Notes: generated from the letters alone by a model not told the origin. 64,000 nt of DNA from Pasteurellaceae bacterium (GCA_900756155.1 CAAEJV010000030.1:100756-164755); one strand, 5' to 3'; counted from the first letter of the stretch, positions 42,429 through 52,318 are shown. Made by a program: numbers and translations.

Positions 42429-43511
42429 TTATCTTAGTTTGAGCGTTACAAGCCCCATCAACACCAACATCAAGGAAATAATCCAAAACCGAATAATCAC
42501 TCTTGGTTCTGGCCAGCCTTTCAATTCAAAGTGGTGATGAATTGGCGCCATTCTAAAAATACGTTGTTTTCTTAATTTGTAAGAACCCACTTGCAAAATC
42601 ACAGACAAGGCTTCAACAACAAATACACCGCCCATAATCACTAATAAGAATTCTTGACGAACAAGGATGGCAACAACACCCAGTGCGCCACCAAGGGCAA
42701 GGGAGCCGACATCGCCCATAAAGACTTGAGCTGGATAAGTATTAAACCATAAGAATCCTAAGCCTGCGCCTACGATTGCGGTACAGAACACCACCACTTC
42801 AGAACTATATTTGATATAAGGGATATGTAAATATTCTGCAAAATTAACGTTACCGGTCGCCCATGCGATTAAAGCAAATGCACCTGCAACTAACGCTGTT
42901 GGCATGATCGCAAGACCATCTAAACCGTCAGTTAAGTTTACCGCATTGCCTGTACCCACAATTACAAAGTAAGACAACACAATATAGAATAGACCCAATT
43001 GCGGCATGATATCTTTGAAGAATGGAATCACTAAACGGGTTGCATCGGTATCATGACCTAACCAATACAACCAAATGATTGCTACTAATGCAACTACTGA
43101 CATCCAGAAATATTTCCAACGCGCAATTAAACCATCGGTATTTTTACGCGTGATTTTACGGAAATCATCCACAAAGCCAATGGCACCATAGCCAAACAAT
43201 ACAAATAAGCAAATCCAGACGTAAGGATTCGTTAAGTTAGCCCATAATAACGTACTCACACCGATGGAGAATAAAATCATCACTCCGCCCATGGTTGGGG
43301 TGCCTTTTTTAGCAAAGTGACTTTCAGGACCGTCATTACGCACTTCTTGACCAAATTTTAAAATTTGAAGGCGTTTGATCACTTTCGGACCAATCCATAA
43401 AGAAATGAAAAGTGCGGTTAATAATGCCAAAATCGCACGTACAGTAATATAAGAAATGGCATTAAATGCCGTTTCATAGCGAACTAAATATTCAGCAAGC
43501 CAAACTAACAT
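42429..43511 (-). CDS. mraY: Phospho-N-acetylmuramoyl-pentapeptide-transferase
   Basis: MraY makes lipid I from UDP-MurNAc-pentapeptide and undecaprenyl phosphate. The 360-residue, ten-helix protein has the same length as the E. coli enzyme and the catalytic FVDDFRK, NLTDGLDG and PIHHHFELKG motifs. Its start overlaps the end of murF by seven bases. Confidence 0.98.
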   Translation of the reverse strand: MLVWLAEYLVRYETAFNAISYITVRAILALLTALFISLWIGPKVIKRLQILKFGQEVRNDGPESHFAKKGTPTMGGVMILFSIGVSTLLWANLTNPYVWICLFVLFGYGAIGFVDDFRKITRKNTDGLIARWKYFWMSVVALVAIIWLYWLGHDTDATRLVIPFFKDIMPQLGLFYIVLSYFVIVGTGNAVNLTDGLDGLAIMPTALVAGAFALIAWATGNVNFAEYLHIPYIKYSSEVVVFCTAIVGAGLGFLWFNTYPAQVFMGDVGSLALGGALGVVAILVRQEFLLVIMGGVFVVEALSVILQVGSYKLRKQRIFRMAPIHHHFELKGWPEPRVIIRFWIISLMLVLMGLVTLKLR

Positions 43512-44875
43512 AAGCTATCCTTTAATGAATAAATCGTCTCTTCCATTTTCATTGAGCGCGAGCCTTTCGCTAATACGACGACTTTTTGGTTTTCTTGTAA
43601 TTTCTGTTTAATAATATCTAACGCATAAGCTGTTAATTCAGCTTTATCTTTAAAATGTTTTCCCAAAACAGCCTCAGAAATGACCGCACTTTCTGTTCCA
43701 TAAGAAAGCACTAAATCTAATTTAGCTTGTTTTGCATGCTCGCCCACTTGTTGATGACATTTTAGACTATCCTCGCCTAATTCTTTCATATCGCCCACAA
43801 GTAGAATACGGAAAGCATCGTAACCTTTTAAAACATCAATTGCCGCTTGTAAAGAATCCACATTTGCATTGTAAGTATCATCTAATAGCAACAAATTTTC
43901 ATTCACTTGAATAGGGAATAAACGCCCTTTTACTTGAGAACGGTGTTCAAGTCCTGCTTTAACATCAGCAAGACTTGCGCCGACATTCATAGCAAGTGCG
44001 GTCGCTGCCAAGGCATTTTTTACATTATGCTCACCTAAATAAGGCAAATTAATTTCAGTGCTACCTTTTGGTGAAACTAACGAAAACGTTGAGCCATTAG
44101 ATGAATGTTTTACATTTTCAGCTTTGTAATCGCCACCATTAAAATATTGAATAGCATGGGAACCAATTTCTTTTTGCCACAATTCAATATAATTATGTTC
44201 ACAGTTAATAATGGCTACACCATTTGGGGTTAAACCACAATAGATTTCCCCTTTCGCACGAGCTACACCTTCAATTGAACCAAAACCTTCTAAATGTGCA
44301 GCCGCGACATTATTCACTAATGCAGCTTCAGGCTGTGCAAGATGCGTCGTGTAATCAATTTCACCTTGATGATTGGCACCTAACTCAATGACAGCAAATT
44401 TATGCAGCTCTGTTAAGCGTAATAATGTGAGTGGTACGCCAATATCGTTGTTGAAATTACCATTGGTAAACAGCACTGCCTCTGCATTACCTGCAGTTTG
44501 TTGCAGAATCGAGGCTGTCATCTCTTTCACTGTAGTTTTGCCCGATGAACCTGTCATCGCCACGGTACGAGGATTAATTTTTTCACGTAACCATTTTGCT
44601 AATTGACCAAGGGCTAAACGCGTATCTGCAACAACCAATTGTGGCGTGGCTATTTCAGTGTTGGCTTGTTGCACAACTAAGGCTATCGCACCTTGCTCAA
44701 CGGCTTTATCTAAGTATTGATGTGCATCAAAATGCTCACCTTTTAATGCAAAGAAAAGCGAGTTAGATACCGATTTTCGCGTATCCGTATTGATATTTTC
44801 AACAACGGCCTGCCCATCTCCAATAAGATTAGCATTTAAAATTTGAGCAAGCTGTTGGGTTGTTAATTTAATCAT
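43505..44875 (-). CDS. murF: UDP-N-acetylmuramoyl-tripeptide--D-alanyl-D-alanine ligase
   Basis: MurF attaches D-Ala-D-Ala, product of Ddl, to finish the pentapeptide. The 456 residues carry the ATP loop MTGSSGKTTVKEM (about 108-120), ELGANHQGEI, and DDTYNANVDS in the C-terminal domain. It lies eight bases after murE. Confidence 0.97.
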   Translation of the reverse strand: MIKLTTQQLAQILNANLIGDGQAVVENINTDTRKSVSNSLFFALKGEHFDAHQYLDKAVEQGAIALVVQQANTEIATPQLVVADTRLALGQLAKWLREKINPRTVAMTGSSGKTTVKEMTASILQQTAGNAEAVLFTNGNFNNDIGVPLTLLRLTELHKFAVIELGANHQGEIDYTTHLAQPEAALVNNVAAAHLEGFGSIEGVARAKGEIYCGLTPNGVAIINCEHNYIELWQKEIGSHAIQYFNGGDYKAENVKHSSNGSTFSLVSPKGSTEINLPYLGEHNVKNALAATALAMNVGASLADVKAGLEHRSQVKGRLFPIQVNENLLLLDDTYNANVDSLQAAIDVLKGYDAFRILLVGDMKELGEDSLKCHQQVGEHAKQAKLDLVLSYGTESAVISEAVLGKHFKDKAELTAYALDIIKQKLQENQKVVVLAKGSRSMKMEETIYSLKDSLC

Positions 44876-44883
44876 TCTATTTT

Positions 44884-46353
44884 TTATTTTTTCGTTAAAT
44901 AAGCTTCAGCCACTTCTTGATCGGAGAAATGAAGTGTTTTATCTCCAATGATTTGATAGTTTTCATGGCCTTTACCGGCAATCACAATCACATCATTTTC
45001 AACCGCATTCTCAATGGTAAATTTAATAGCTTCTTCGCGATCTGGAATCACTCCAACATCTTCCATACGGCTAAATCCCGTAAGGATATCGGCTTCAATT
45101 TTATTTGGGTCTTCTGTGCGCGGATTATCTTGGGTTACGATCACTAAATCTGCATACTGCTCTGCGGCTTTTGCCATCAACGGACGCTTGCCTGCATCAC
45201 GATCTCCGCCACAACCAAAGATACACCAAAGTTTGCCTTTACAATGTTCACGCGCGGCATTTAATGCCTTTTCTAATGCATCCGGAGTATGGGCATAATC
45301 AACAATAACTGTTGGTTTTCCTGCTTTTTTAATCAATTCCATTCTTCCATTTACCCCTTTTAGCTGTGAAACAGTACGGATAAGATCGTCGAAAGAATAA
45401 CCTAAAGCCAATAAAACGGCTGTGGCTAACAGCAGATTACTCACGTTAAAGGCGCCAATTAATGGGCTATGTAATGTGCCATTACCCCAACTTGAAGCAA
45501 CATTAATCACCGCACCTTCGTGAGTAAAACGAATCAGTGTTGCATAAAGCCATTGTTTAGAAGTTGGTTGAAAATCTGGGCGACAGCTGACTGCAATACC
45601 ATTTGCTAATTCATTTAACCATGCGGCCCCAATTGGATCGTCAACATTGAGAATTTGTAATTCAGGCATTAAATCAATGAAAAAGCGTTTTTTAGCTTCC
45701 GCATACTTTTCCATTGTCTCGTGATAATCCAAATGATCACGACTTAAATTGGTAAAAATGGCGGCTTTAAATTTAAGGGCTTCAACGCGATGTTGAACTA
45801 AACCATGTGAAGACACTTCGATAGAAGCAAAATCTGCCCCATTCTCTACAAAATCAGCAAGGTTTTCTTGAACTTCAACGGCTGAGCCTGTGGTATTTTT
45901 TGCTTCTTTAACTTGACCTAATAAACCATTGCCAATGGTGCCCATGACAGCAGCTTTATGTCCTAATAAGGTCGCCCATTGAGCTAATAATTGAGAAACC
46001 GTAGTTTTACCGTTTGTTCCTGTGACACCAACTAAAGTTAATTTTTCGGAAGGATTGTCATAAAACTGACCTGCCAATGCTGAAAGATTGGCAGATAAAT
46101 GATAGTAGTGAATCACTGGCACATTATTTTGCCATTGGATGTTCAAATGATCGTTTTCTAAATCTGTCTCTAAAACGACCGCACTTGCACCAGAAGAAAT
46201 AGCTTGAGGAACAAATTGACTCGCATCAAAACGATGCCCTTTTACTGCCACAAATAGATCTCCTTGAGTCACTTTGCGGCTATCTAACACCATCGCCTTT
46301 ACATTAATGTCTGAAAGCACCGGAAGATCAAAAAGTGCGGTCAATTTTTTCAT
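44884..46353 (-). CDS. murE: UDP-MurNAc-tripeptide synthetase, meso-diaminopimelate-adding
   Basis: MurE adds meso-diaminopimelate. The 489-residue chain has the ATP loop GVTGTNGKTTVS and the DNPR motif at 409-412, whose Arg selects diaminopimelate over lysine, consistent with dapE in this window and a Gram-negative wall. An uptake signal lies near its 5' end. Confidence 0.98.
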   Translation of the reverse strand: MKKLTALFDLPVLSDINVKAMVLDSRKVTQGDLFVAVKGHRFDASQFVPQAISSGASAVVLETDLENDHLNIQWQNNVPVIHYYHLSANLSALAGQFYDNPSEKLTLVGVTGTNGKTTVSQLLAQWATLLGHKAAVMGTIGNGLLGQVKEAKNTTGSAVEVQENLADFVENGADFASIEVSSHGLVQHRVEALKFKAAIFTNLSRDHLDYHETMEKYAEAKKRFFIDLMPELQILNVDDPIGAAWLNELANGIAVSCRPDFQPTSKQWLYATLIRFTHEGAVINVASSWGNGTLHSPLIGAFNVSNLLLATAVLLALGYSFDDLIRTVSQLKGVNGRMELIKKAGKPTVIVDYAHTPDALEKALNAAREHCKGKLWCIFGCGGDRDAGKRPLMAKAAEQYADLVIVTQDNPRTEDPNKIEADILTGFSRMEDVGVIPDREEAIKFTIENAVENDVIVIAGKGHENYQIIGDKTLHFSDQEVAEAYLTKK

Positions 46354-46367
46354 TGTTTTGCCTTTTC

Positions 46368-48188
46368 TTAATTCATTTTTTCAAGTTTTTGATCGCTTAA
46401 GCGAACAGTGCGTCTTGCTGTTTTTTCTGTTGGTTCTGCATCTGGCGCAATACCATTAGCGCGTAATGCATAACCCATAATGCTAGAGAATACTGGCGCT
46501 GAAACCGCACCACCATAATACTGCCCTGCTTTCGGATCGTTAATCAAAATAACTAATGCATAACGTGGATCGCTAATTGGTGCAATACCCGCTGTAAATG
46601 CGACATATTTATTAACATAGTGACCATTTTCAATTTTACGCGCCGTACCTGTTTTCACACCAACACGATAACCTTCAACCATCGCACGTTTATTTTTGAT
46701 TGCCACTTTCTCTAACATACCCACGACGTCTTTCGTGATTTTTTCAGAGAAAACACGTTGACCAATAACCGGCGGATCAACTTTAGTGATAGAAAGTGGA
46801 CGATAAATCCCAAAGCTACCTAAAGTAGCATAGGCACGCGCAATTTGTAATGGTGTTGAAGTAATACCATAACCATAAGCCACAGTTGCACGTTCGATAT
46901 CTGCCCAACGTTTACGGTTTGCATTTAATACACCGCGTTGCTCACCGATTAAGCCTAACTCAGTATCTTTACCTAAGCCTGCATTTTGGTAAGTTTCCAT
47001 TAATGCTGAAGGTGGCATACGTAACGCAAGACGGCTCACACCACGGTTACTGGAGTTAATCAAAATTTCATCTAAGGTTTGTTGTGGGCGAGGTGCCACA
47101 TCGACAATTTCTTTACCACTTACGGTAAATGAACCCGTATTAATTACCTCATCACGTCTCACTGCGCCACGTTGAAGTGCGGTCAACACGACGAAAGGTT
47201 TTACGGTTGAACCCGGTTCAAATGTATCAGTAATGGCACGGTTACGTTTTAACTCGTCTTTTACATTAGCTAAGTTATTCGGATTGTAGGAAGGCGCGGT
47301 TGCCATGGCTAATACTTCACCCGTACGTACATCCACCAATACGGCTGTGCCTGATTCTGCTTTGTTCTCTGTTACCGCTTTTTTGATTTCACGATACACC
47401 ATGGATTGTAACTTTTCATCAATACTTAAGGTGACATCTTGTGCATCGTATTTTTTCTCATCAGCAATATGTTCAACCACATTACCACGTTTGTCTTTAC
47501 GAACAACACGCGCACCGTCTTTACCCACTAACATTGAATTGAAGCTTGCCTCAACCCCTTCAATCCCTTTACCATCAATGTTAGTAAAGCCAATTAATTG
47601 AGCCGCCTCTTCTACACGAGGATAAAAACGACGTGGTTCTGTCTCTAATGAGATACCTTTAATTTTGAGTTCACGGATATAATTCGCTTTGCTCGCTTCT
47701 ACTTGACGTGCTAAATACAAGAAGCCTGATTTTGCATTTTTCTCAATTTTTTTCACCAACTCGGCTGGTGTCATATTTAATTCGTTAGCAAGGGCTTTAA
47801 TACGTTCTTTATCATCTAATGCATTTTCTTTTAGCATTAAACGCGGTTCAGCCACGATTGCACTCATCGGTACACTCACCGATAACAATTGACCGTTACG
47901 ATCTAAAATTGAGCCGCGAACAGAGAGGACATCATCTTTACGTAGTGAACGTTTGTCCGCTTCACCAGAAAGGGTTTCAGAATTAACAGATTGCACATAA
48001 GCAGCACGAGCCACTAATGCGCCTAAGCCTAAGAAAATAAAACTTGTCGCGATGAGATAACGACCACGAAGGAAGCATTTCTCAAACACCATCTTCGGTT
48101 TATTTGGTTTTACTGACGCAGGTTGAGCCAATTTTCTAATTGTTTTCTTTGGCTTTCCTGGTTTCTTAGAGGAATTAAATCTAACCAT
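46368..48188 (-). CDS. ftsI: Septal peptidoglycan transpeptidase FtsI (PBP3)
   Basis: The ATG at 48188 (MVRFNSS, 606 residues) makes residue numbers agree with H. influenzae PBP3; a TTG three codons upstream is the alternative. A basic tail, one membrane helix (about 45-63) and the pedestal precede the transpeptidase domain with STVK (327-330), SSN (379-381) and KTG (512-514). Positions linked to beta-lactam resistance in H. influenzae read Ser385, Arg517 and Asn526, all the susceptible state. FtsI crosslinks septal wall made by FtsW. Confidence 0.97.
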   Translation of the reverse strand: MVRFNSSKKPGKPKKTIRKLAQPASVKPNKPKMVFEKCFLRGRYLIATSFIFLGLGALVARAAYVQSVNSETLSGEADKRSLRKDDVLSVRGSILDRNGQLLSVSVPMSAIVAEPRLMLKENALDDKERIKALANELNMTPAELVKKIEKNAKSGFLYLARQVEASKANYIRELKIKGISLETEPRRFYPRVEEAAQLIGFTNIDGKGIEGVEASFNSMLVGKDGARVVRKDKRGNVVEHIADEKKYDAQDVTLSIDEKLQSMVYREIKKAVTENKAESGTAVLVDVRTGEVLAMATAPSYNPNNLANVKDELKRNRAITDTFEPGSTVKPFVVLTALQRGAVRRDEVINTGSFTVSGKEIVDVAPRPQQTLDEILINSSNRGVSRLALRMPPSALMETYQNAGLGKDTELGLIGEQRGVLNANRKRWADIERATVAYGYGITSTPLQIARAYATLGSFGIYRPLSITKVDPPVIGQRVFSEKITKDVVGMLEKVAIKNKRAMVEGYRVGVKTGTARKIENGHYVNKYVAFTAGIAPISDPRYALVILINDPKAGQYYGGAVSAPVFSSIMGYALRANGIAPDAEPTEKTARRTVRLSDQKLEKMN

Positions 48189-48202
48189 TTTATTCAAAAT
48201 CC

Positions 48203-48523
48203 CTATTCAAAAATAACCACTTCTTGTTCACTTTGAACACGTTGCATTTTTAATGTACCGATTGCAATGGATTCAACTCTTGTATTATCACTTTCGGTTG
48301 CTTCTTGTAATTGCAAATTGCGATATTCGTTTTCAAGGGCTTGGTGTTGTAATACCAACTGCCCGTTTTCAGAAATTAAGCCTCGTGTTTGGTGGGTCAT
48401 CCAAATTGTGCCCATTGCAGAAGCTAAAATTAATAAAAGTAAGACGACAATTAATTTATTAGAAGAAAAAATATCTTCAACGAGAATATGTTGTAAAGGA
48501 TAACGTTCGCTATTTTCTAACAT
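48203..48523 (-). CDS. ftsL: Cell division protein FtsL
   Basis: A 106-residue bitopic protein: short cytoplasmic tail (1-23), one membrane helix (about 24-43, NKLIVVLLLLILASAMGTIW), then a periplasmic coiled coil with leucines at heptad spacing (about 50-90). In E. coli FtsL forms a complex with FtsB and FtsQ that activates FtsWI. It is slightly shorter than E. coli FtsL (121). It begins one base after rsmH ends. Confidence 0.93.
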   Translation of the reverse strand: MLENSERYPLQHILVEDIFSSNKLIVVLLLLILASAMGTIWMTHQTRGLISENGQLVLQHQALENEYRNLQLQEATESDNTRVESIAIGTLKMQRVQSEQEVVIFE

Positions 48524-48524
48524 T

Positions 48525-49493
48525 TTATTTCACCCTTTCCGCTATACGTAACACCGCGCTTCTTGAACGTGGATTCGCTGAAATTTCTGCCTCACTTGGC
48601 TGGATTGCCTTACCAATGATTTTTAATTTTTGATTACGTTGGATTTGATCTTCACGTAATGGTAAACCTCTCGGGATATCCTCACCTTTACTTTGTTTAC
48701 GCATGAAATGTTTTACCATTCTGTCTTCAAGTGAATGGAAACTGATAATCGATAAACGCCCTTCTGGTGCCAACATATCTAATGCAGAATTCAATACACT
48801 TTCTAACTCATCTAATTCAGCATTAATATAAATTCGAATGGCTTGGAAGCTACGAGTTGCTGGATGTTTATGTTTATCTTTAAACGGTACAGATTGAGCA
48901 ATTAATTCAGCGAGCTGAGAAGTACGACTTAAACATTCTGTGCCATTTTTAATCGCACTTTTGTTGAACTCTACGATGGCAGTCGCAATTCGTTTTGCAA
49001 AACGCTCTTCCCCGAAGGTTTTTAACACCCAAGTTAAATCATCAACAGATACCTGTTTTAGCCACTCTGCCGCGGATAAACCTTGTGTGGTATCCATGCG
49101 CATATCTAACGGGCCATCTTTCATAAAACTGAAACCACGCTCTGCTTCATCAAGCTGTGGAGATGATACGCCTAAATCCAGCAAAATACCGTCAATTTTA
49201 CCAACTAAATCGAGTTTTTGACAGATATCTGGAATGTGTGAAAAGCTATTATGTTCAATATGAAAACGAGGGTCTTGAATTTTTTCAGCTTCAGCAATTG
49301 CACGAGGATCACGATCCACTGCAATTAAACGACCATGTTCAGAAAGCTGCGAGAGAATGAGGCAAGAATGACCACCACGACCAAAGGTACCATCGATATA
49401 AATTCCGTTTTCTTTCAACGCCAAACCATTCACCGCTTCGTGAAGCAAAACCGTGATATGTTCAGGTGCAGAAAAGGAATTTTGCGTAGTCAT
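48525..49493 (-). CDS. rsmH: 16S rRNA m4C1402 methyltransferase
   Basis: RsmH methylates N4 of C1402 in 16S rRNA, tuning the ribosomal P site. The 322 residues have the SAM-binding GTFGRGGHS, DRDPRAI and DLGVSSPQLD motifs and the closing NPRSRSAVLR. It lies second in the dcw cluster, its usual place. Confidence 0.97.
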   Translation of the reverse strand: MTTQNSFSAPEHITVLLHEAVNGLALKENGIYIDGTFGRGGHSCLILSQLSEHGRLIAVDRDPRAIAEAEKIQDPRFHIEHNSFSHIPDICQKLDLVGKIDGILLDLGVSSPQLDEAERGFSFMKDGPLDMRMDTTQGLSAAEWLKQVSVDDLTWVLKTFGEERFAKRIATAIVEFNKSAIKNGTECLSRTSQLAELIAQSVPFKDKHKHPATRSFQAIRIYINAELDELESVLNSALDMLAPEGRLSIISFHSLEDRMVKHFMRKQSKGEDIPRGLPLREDQIQRNQKLKIIGKAIQPSEAEISANPRSRSAVLRIAERVK

Positions 49494-49577
49494 AAATAAA
49501 AAGTAAACGTTAAATCAAAATCGATAAAGAAAAGATAGAGCGGCGCAAGCACCGCTTATCCTGCTAGTGCTGCTGTT

Positions 49578-50036
49578 CTATAATGACAGCATTTTTAGTT
49601 CTTCAGAAGCACCAAATTCAGCACTTGAGCCAATTTCAATGTCTTCATCAATTTGTGCATACCATTCGGTATCACTCCAAATTTCAAATTTATTCAACTG
49701 CCCTACCAACATTAAGCCTTTTTCTAATTTTGCGTGTTGACGTAATGGACCACTTAATAAGATACGACCTTGCGCATCCATTTCACATTCTGTGGCATAA
49801 CCGAGCATAACACGTTGTAAACGGCGTTGATTTGGGTCAAAGTTGGAGAGTGAAAGTAGTTTTTGTTCGATTTTTTCCCACTCATCTAAAGGATAAAGTA
49901 ATAAACAAGGCTGACGAATATCAACAGTACAAACCATTTGGCCTTGGTTCTTTTCCATGATTTCAGCACGATAACGAGTAGGAATCGCTACACGACCCTT
50001 CGCATCTAAATTTACCGCTGCTGCACCACGAAACAT
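49578..50036 (-). CDS. mraZ: Transcriptional regulator MraZ
   Basis: MraZ is a ring-forming DNA-binding protein with two SpoVT-AbrB-like halves, each with the DxKGR/DxQGR motif: LDAKGRVAIPTRYR near residue 11 and MDAQGRILLSGPLR near residue 87. It represses its own operon. The 152-residue length equals the E. coli protein. It is the first gene of the dcw cluster and three candidate MraZ repeats lie in its promoter. Confidence 0.97.
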   Translation of the reverse strand: MFRGAAAVNLDAKGRVAIPTRYRAEIMEKNQGQMVCTVDIRQPCLLLYPLDEWEKIEQKLLSLSNFDPNQRRLQRVMLGYATECEMDAQGRILLSGPLRQHAKLEKGLMLVGQLNKFEIWSDTEWYAQIDEDIEIGSSAEFGASEELKMLSL

Positions 50037-50081
50037 TTTTCTACCTTTAAACGTTTATTTTTAGAAAAATTAGCAGAATTC

Positions 50082-50143
50082 TCCACAAAATTCCACTTTT
50101 CACCACTTTATGTAAGTTTATCGGTTGTAGCCTTAACTTGCAA
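50082..50143 (-). promoter_or_regulatory. dcw operon promoter with three MraZ-type direct repeats
   Basis: On the minus strand a promoter TTGCAA (50143-50138), 17 bases, TAAACT (50120-50115) is followed by three GTGG(A/T) repeats spaced exactly ten bases apart (plus-strand complements at 50082-50086, 50092-50096, 50102-50106). E. coli MraZ binds three TGGGN repeats with the same 10-bp period, so these cover the expected operator next to the start site. Confidence 0.75.
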
Positions 50144-50190
50144 GCAATTAAAACGTAAAGATTGGTAAATTTTGGTAATAAAATAAACAA

Positions 50191-50224
50191 AAAAACCGTT
50201 TGAGGTTTTCCTCAAACGGTTTTT
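50191..50224 (-). terminator. Terminator of cstA
   Basis: A perfect 15-bp stem (50191-50205 with 50210-50224) and 4-base loop give a long T-tract on the minus strand, 20 bases past the cstA stop. Confidence 0.93.
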
Positions 50225-50244
50225 CAATTTTTAACTCAATTTGA

Positions 50245-51819
50245 CTAGTTATTTACATACGCTTCTTCGTCACGTTCACCTAATGGTTTAAGCTGTGTGA
50301 AGAATAATACTAAACAAAGTACTGTTAAACCTAAGCCGATATAAACAGATAATTGATAGTCTAAACCGAAACCAATTTTGTTGTATGCAAGGTAAGTAAA
50401 ACATACGGTACTGATAAATGCCGCAGGGATTGTACATATCCAGTGGAATTTATTATAGCGATATAAATACGCAGCTGCAGTCCATAACATAACCATCGCA
50501 GTAGTTTGGTTCGCCCAAGTGAAGTAACGCCATAAGATAGAGAAATCCACTTTTGATACGATATAACCAACCACGAATAATGGCACAGCAATAATTAAAC
50601 GTTTAGCTAAGGTTTTTTGTTCTAAATGGAAAAATTCTGCAATAACAAGACGTGCCGCACGGAATGCTGTATCGCCTGATGTAATTGGAAGAACAACCAC
50701 ACCTAACACGGCAAAAATACCACCAACAAGACCTAAGAAGTGGATAGAAGAGTCATAAACCACTTTAGAAGGAGAACCTGCTTTAATCGCTGCTAATAAA
50801 TCTGGTAAAGAATCATAGAAACTTAAACCAACTGCACACCATACTAACGCAATCACACCTTCACCGATCATCGCACCGTAGAAAATGAAACGTCCTTCTT
50901 TTTCGTTTTCAGTACAACGCGCCATTAACGGGCTTTGTGTTGCGTGGAAACCAGATAATGCACCACAAGATATTGTTAAGAACAAGAGTGGCCATAATGG
51001 TAAATCTGCACGGGTTTCAAAGTTTTGGAAGAATTTCTCAAAAGACATACCGTCCACAGAACGATAGAAAGAAATTGGGTCTGCTGAGCTAAGATCTGCA
51101 CTTACTAAACCATATACCATACCTACAGACATAAAGAGTAATAATGCACCGAAGAATGGGTAGATACGACCGATGATTTTATCAACCGGAAGTAATGTCG
51201 CAAGAATATAGTAAATGAAAATGATACCAGTCCAAACACTGATAACAGTCGCTTTATCCATACCCCAAACGGTAATACCACCTGCTTCAGCTACCTGATG
51301 GATTTCTTCCGCATTGCTAATAGAAATGCTACCTGATGCAGCACCGAACACATCCATTGTAATCGTACCCATTAATTGAGCTGGACTTGCAACGAATACC
51401 ACACCCACTAATAATAAAAGTACAACCGCTAAGATGTTAATAAATGCTTTAACTGGACGACCTAAGTATTTACCTGCGAGGTTAGGCATAGATGCACCGC
51501 CATTACGCACACTTAACATTCCACAGAAATAATCGTGTACCGCACCCGCAAAGATACAACCCACCACAATCCAAAGCATTGCAACTGGTCCGTATAACGC
51601 ACCAAGAATCGGACCAAAGATTGGGCCTGTACCTGCAATATTTAATAATTGAATTAACCAAATCTTAGTTTTAGACATTGGCATATAGTCAACGCCATCA
51701 TTCATGGTATACGCTGGCGTTTGACGATTTGGATTGATCACAAAAATGCGCTCAATCACTCGACTATAAAAGAAATAACCTGCAAGCAATAACGCCACGC
51801 AGAAGAAAAACCACAACAT
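50245..51819 (-). CDS. cstA: CstA-family carbon-starvation transporter
   Basis: CstA proteins are inner-membrane carriers; E. coli CstA and its relative BtsT take up pyruvate, and peptides have also been proposed. The 524-residue protein has about 15 hydrophobic segments with family motifs NIAGTGPIFGPILGALYGP, HDYFCGMLSVRNGGASMP and SGFHATQSPLMARC. It is shorter than E. coli CstA (701) but matches the compact branch of the family. A CRP site and promoter upstream fit carbon-starvation control. It is not co-transcribed with mraZ, which has its own promoter. Confidence 0.92.
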   Translation of the reverse strand: MLWFFFCVALLLAGYFFYSRVIERIFVINPNRQTPAYTMNDGVDYMPMSKTKIWLIQLLNIAGTGPIFGPILGALYGPVAMLWIVVGCIFAGAVHDYFCGMLSVRNGGASMPNLAGKYLGRPVKAFINILAVVLLLLVGVVFVASPAQLMGTITMDVFGAASGSISISNAEEIHQVAEAGGITVWGMDKATVISVWTGIIFIYYILATLLPVDKIIGRIYPFFGALLLFMSVGMVYGLVSADLSSADPISFYRSVDGMSFEKFFQNFETRADLPLWPLLFLTISCGALSGFHATQSPLMARCTENEKEGRFIFYGAMIGEGVIALVWCAVGLSFYDSLPDLLAAIKAGSPSKVVYDSSIHFLGLVGGIFAVLGVVVLPITSGDTAFRAARLVIAEFFHLEQKTLAKRLIIAVPLFVVGYIVSKVDFSILWRYFTWANQTTAMVMLWTAAAYLYRYNKFHWICTIPAAFISTVCFTYLAYNKIGFGLDYQLSVYIGLGLTVLCLVLFFTQLKPLGERDEEAYVNN

Positions 51820-51884
51820 AAAAAATACTCCTCAGGAATAAATGAATACCGAAATTTAGTCATATACTAGACTTCGTCGGCGGT

Positions 51885-51955
51885 ATTCTAAGTGAAAATC
51901 ATCAAAATCAAAATTTTAATTTTTACATTGTTTCAATTTTGTGATCCATGTCACG
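51885..51955 (-). promoter_or_regulatory. cstA promoter with CRP site
   Basis: TGTGATCCATGTCACG (51940-51955) matches the CRP consensus TGTGA-N6-TCACA in nine of ten positions. A minus-strand promoter TTTTGA (51913-51908), 17 bases, TAGAAT (51890-51885) predicts a start near 51878, placing the CRP centre near -70, a usual class I position. Confidence 0.72.
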
Positions 51956-52021
51956 TTTATCATTACGTTTTTTTCACTTACAATAGGGATATAAATTAAA
52001 ATAACTAATAAAGGATCATCA

Positions 52022-52255
52022 ATGGCTCTCACCCGCTGCCCTGAATGTCGTAAAAAAATCAGCGAATCTGCTCAATTTTGTCCAAATTGTGGTTTTTCTT
52101 TTAAAGAAGAAGATCTTGAAATTTACAAACAAAAACTCGAAGAACGACGCCAGCATAATGCCGAAATTAATCGAAAAAGCACTAAACTTCACCTTATTTG
52201 GTTGGCTATGTTTACTATCGTTATCTTATTGGCAAGTTGGCTAACTGGAGAATAA
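52022..52255 (+). CDS. Small zinc-ribbon membrane protein
   Basis: The 77-residue protein has an N-terminal zinc ribbon CPEC...CPNCG (Cys at 7, 10, 21, 24), a charged helix (about 30-55) and one C-terminal membrane helix (about 57-73). It therefore presents a zinc ribbon to the cytoplasm from the membrane. No function is known to me for this arrangement. AAAGGATCATCA precedes the ATG. It is divergent from cstA and ends in an uptake-signal terminator. Confidence 0.78.
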   Translation: MALTRCPECRKKISESAQFCPNCGFSFKEEDLEIYKQKLEERRQHNAEINRKSTKLHLIWLAMFTIVILLASWLTGE

Positions 52256-52296
52256 AAAGTGCGGTCAAAAAACAATCAGAATTTTGACCGCACTTT
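52256..52296. terminator. Inverted uptake-signal terminator
   Basis: A 15-bp stem (52256-52270 with 52282-52296) of paired uptake signals lies between the convergent zinc-ribbon and sirtuin genes. Confidence 0.85.
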
Positions 52297-52318
52297 ATCT
52301 TTATTGCTTAGCTACAGA

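Noticed and set aside
42367..42486. 40-residue N-terminal extension of MurD
   Set aside because: It translates the intergenic palindrome and has no ribosome binding site; the later ATG gives the normal family length.
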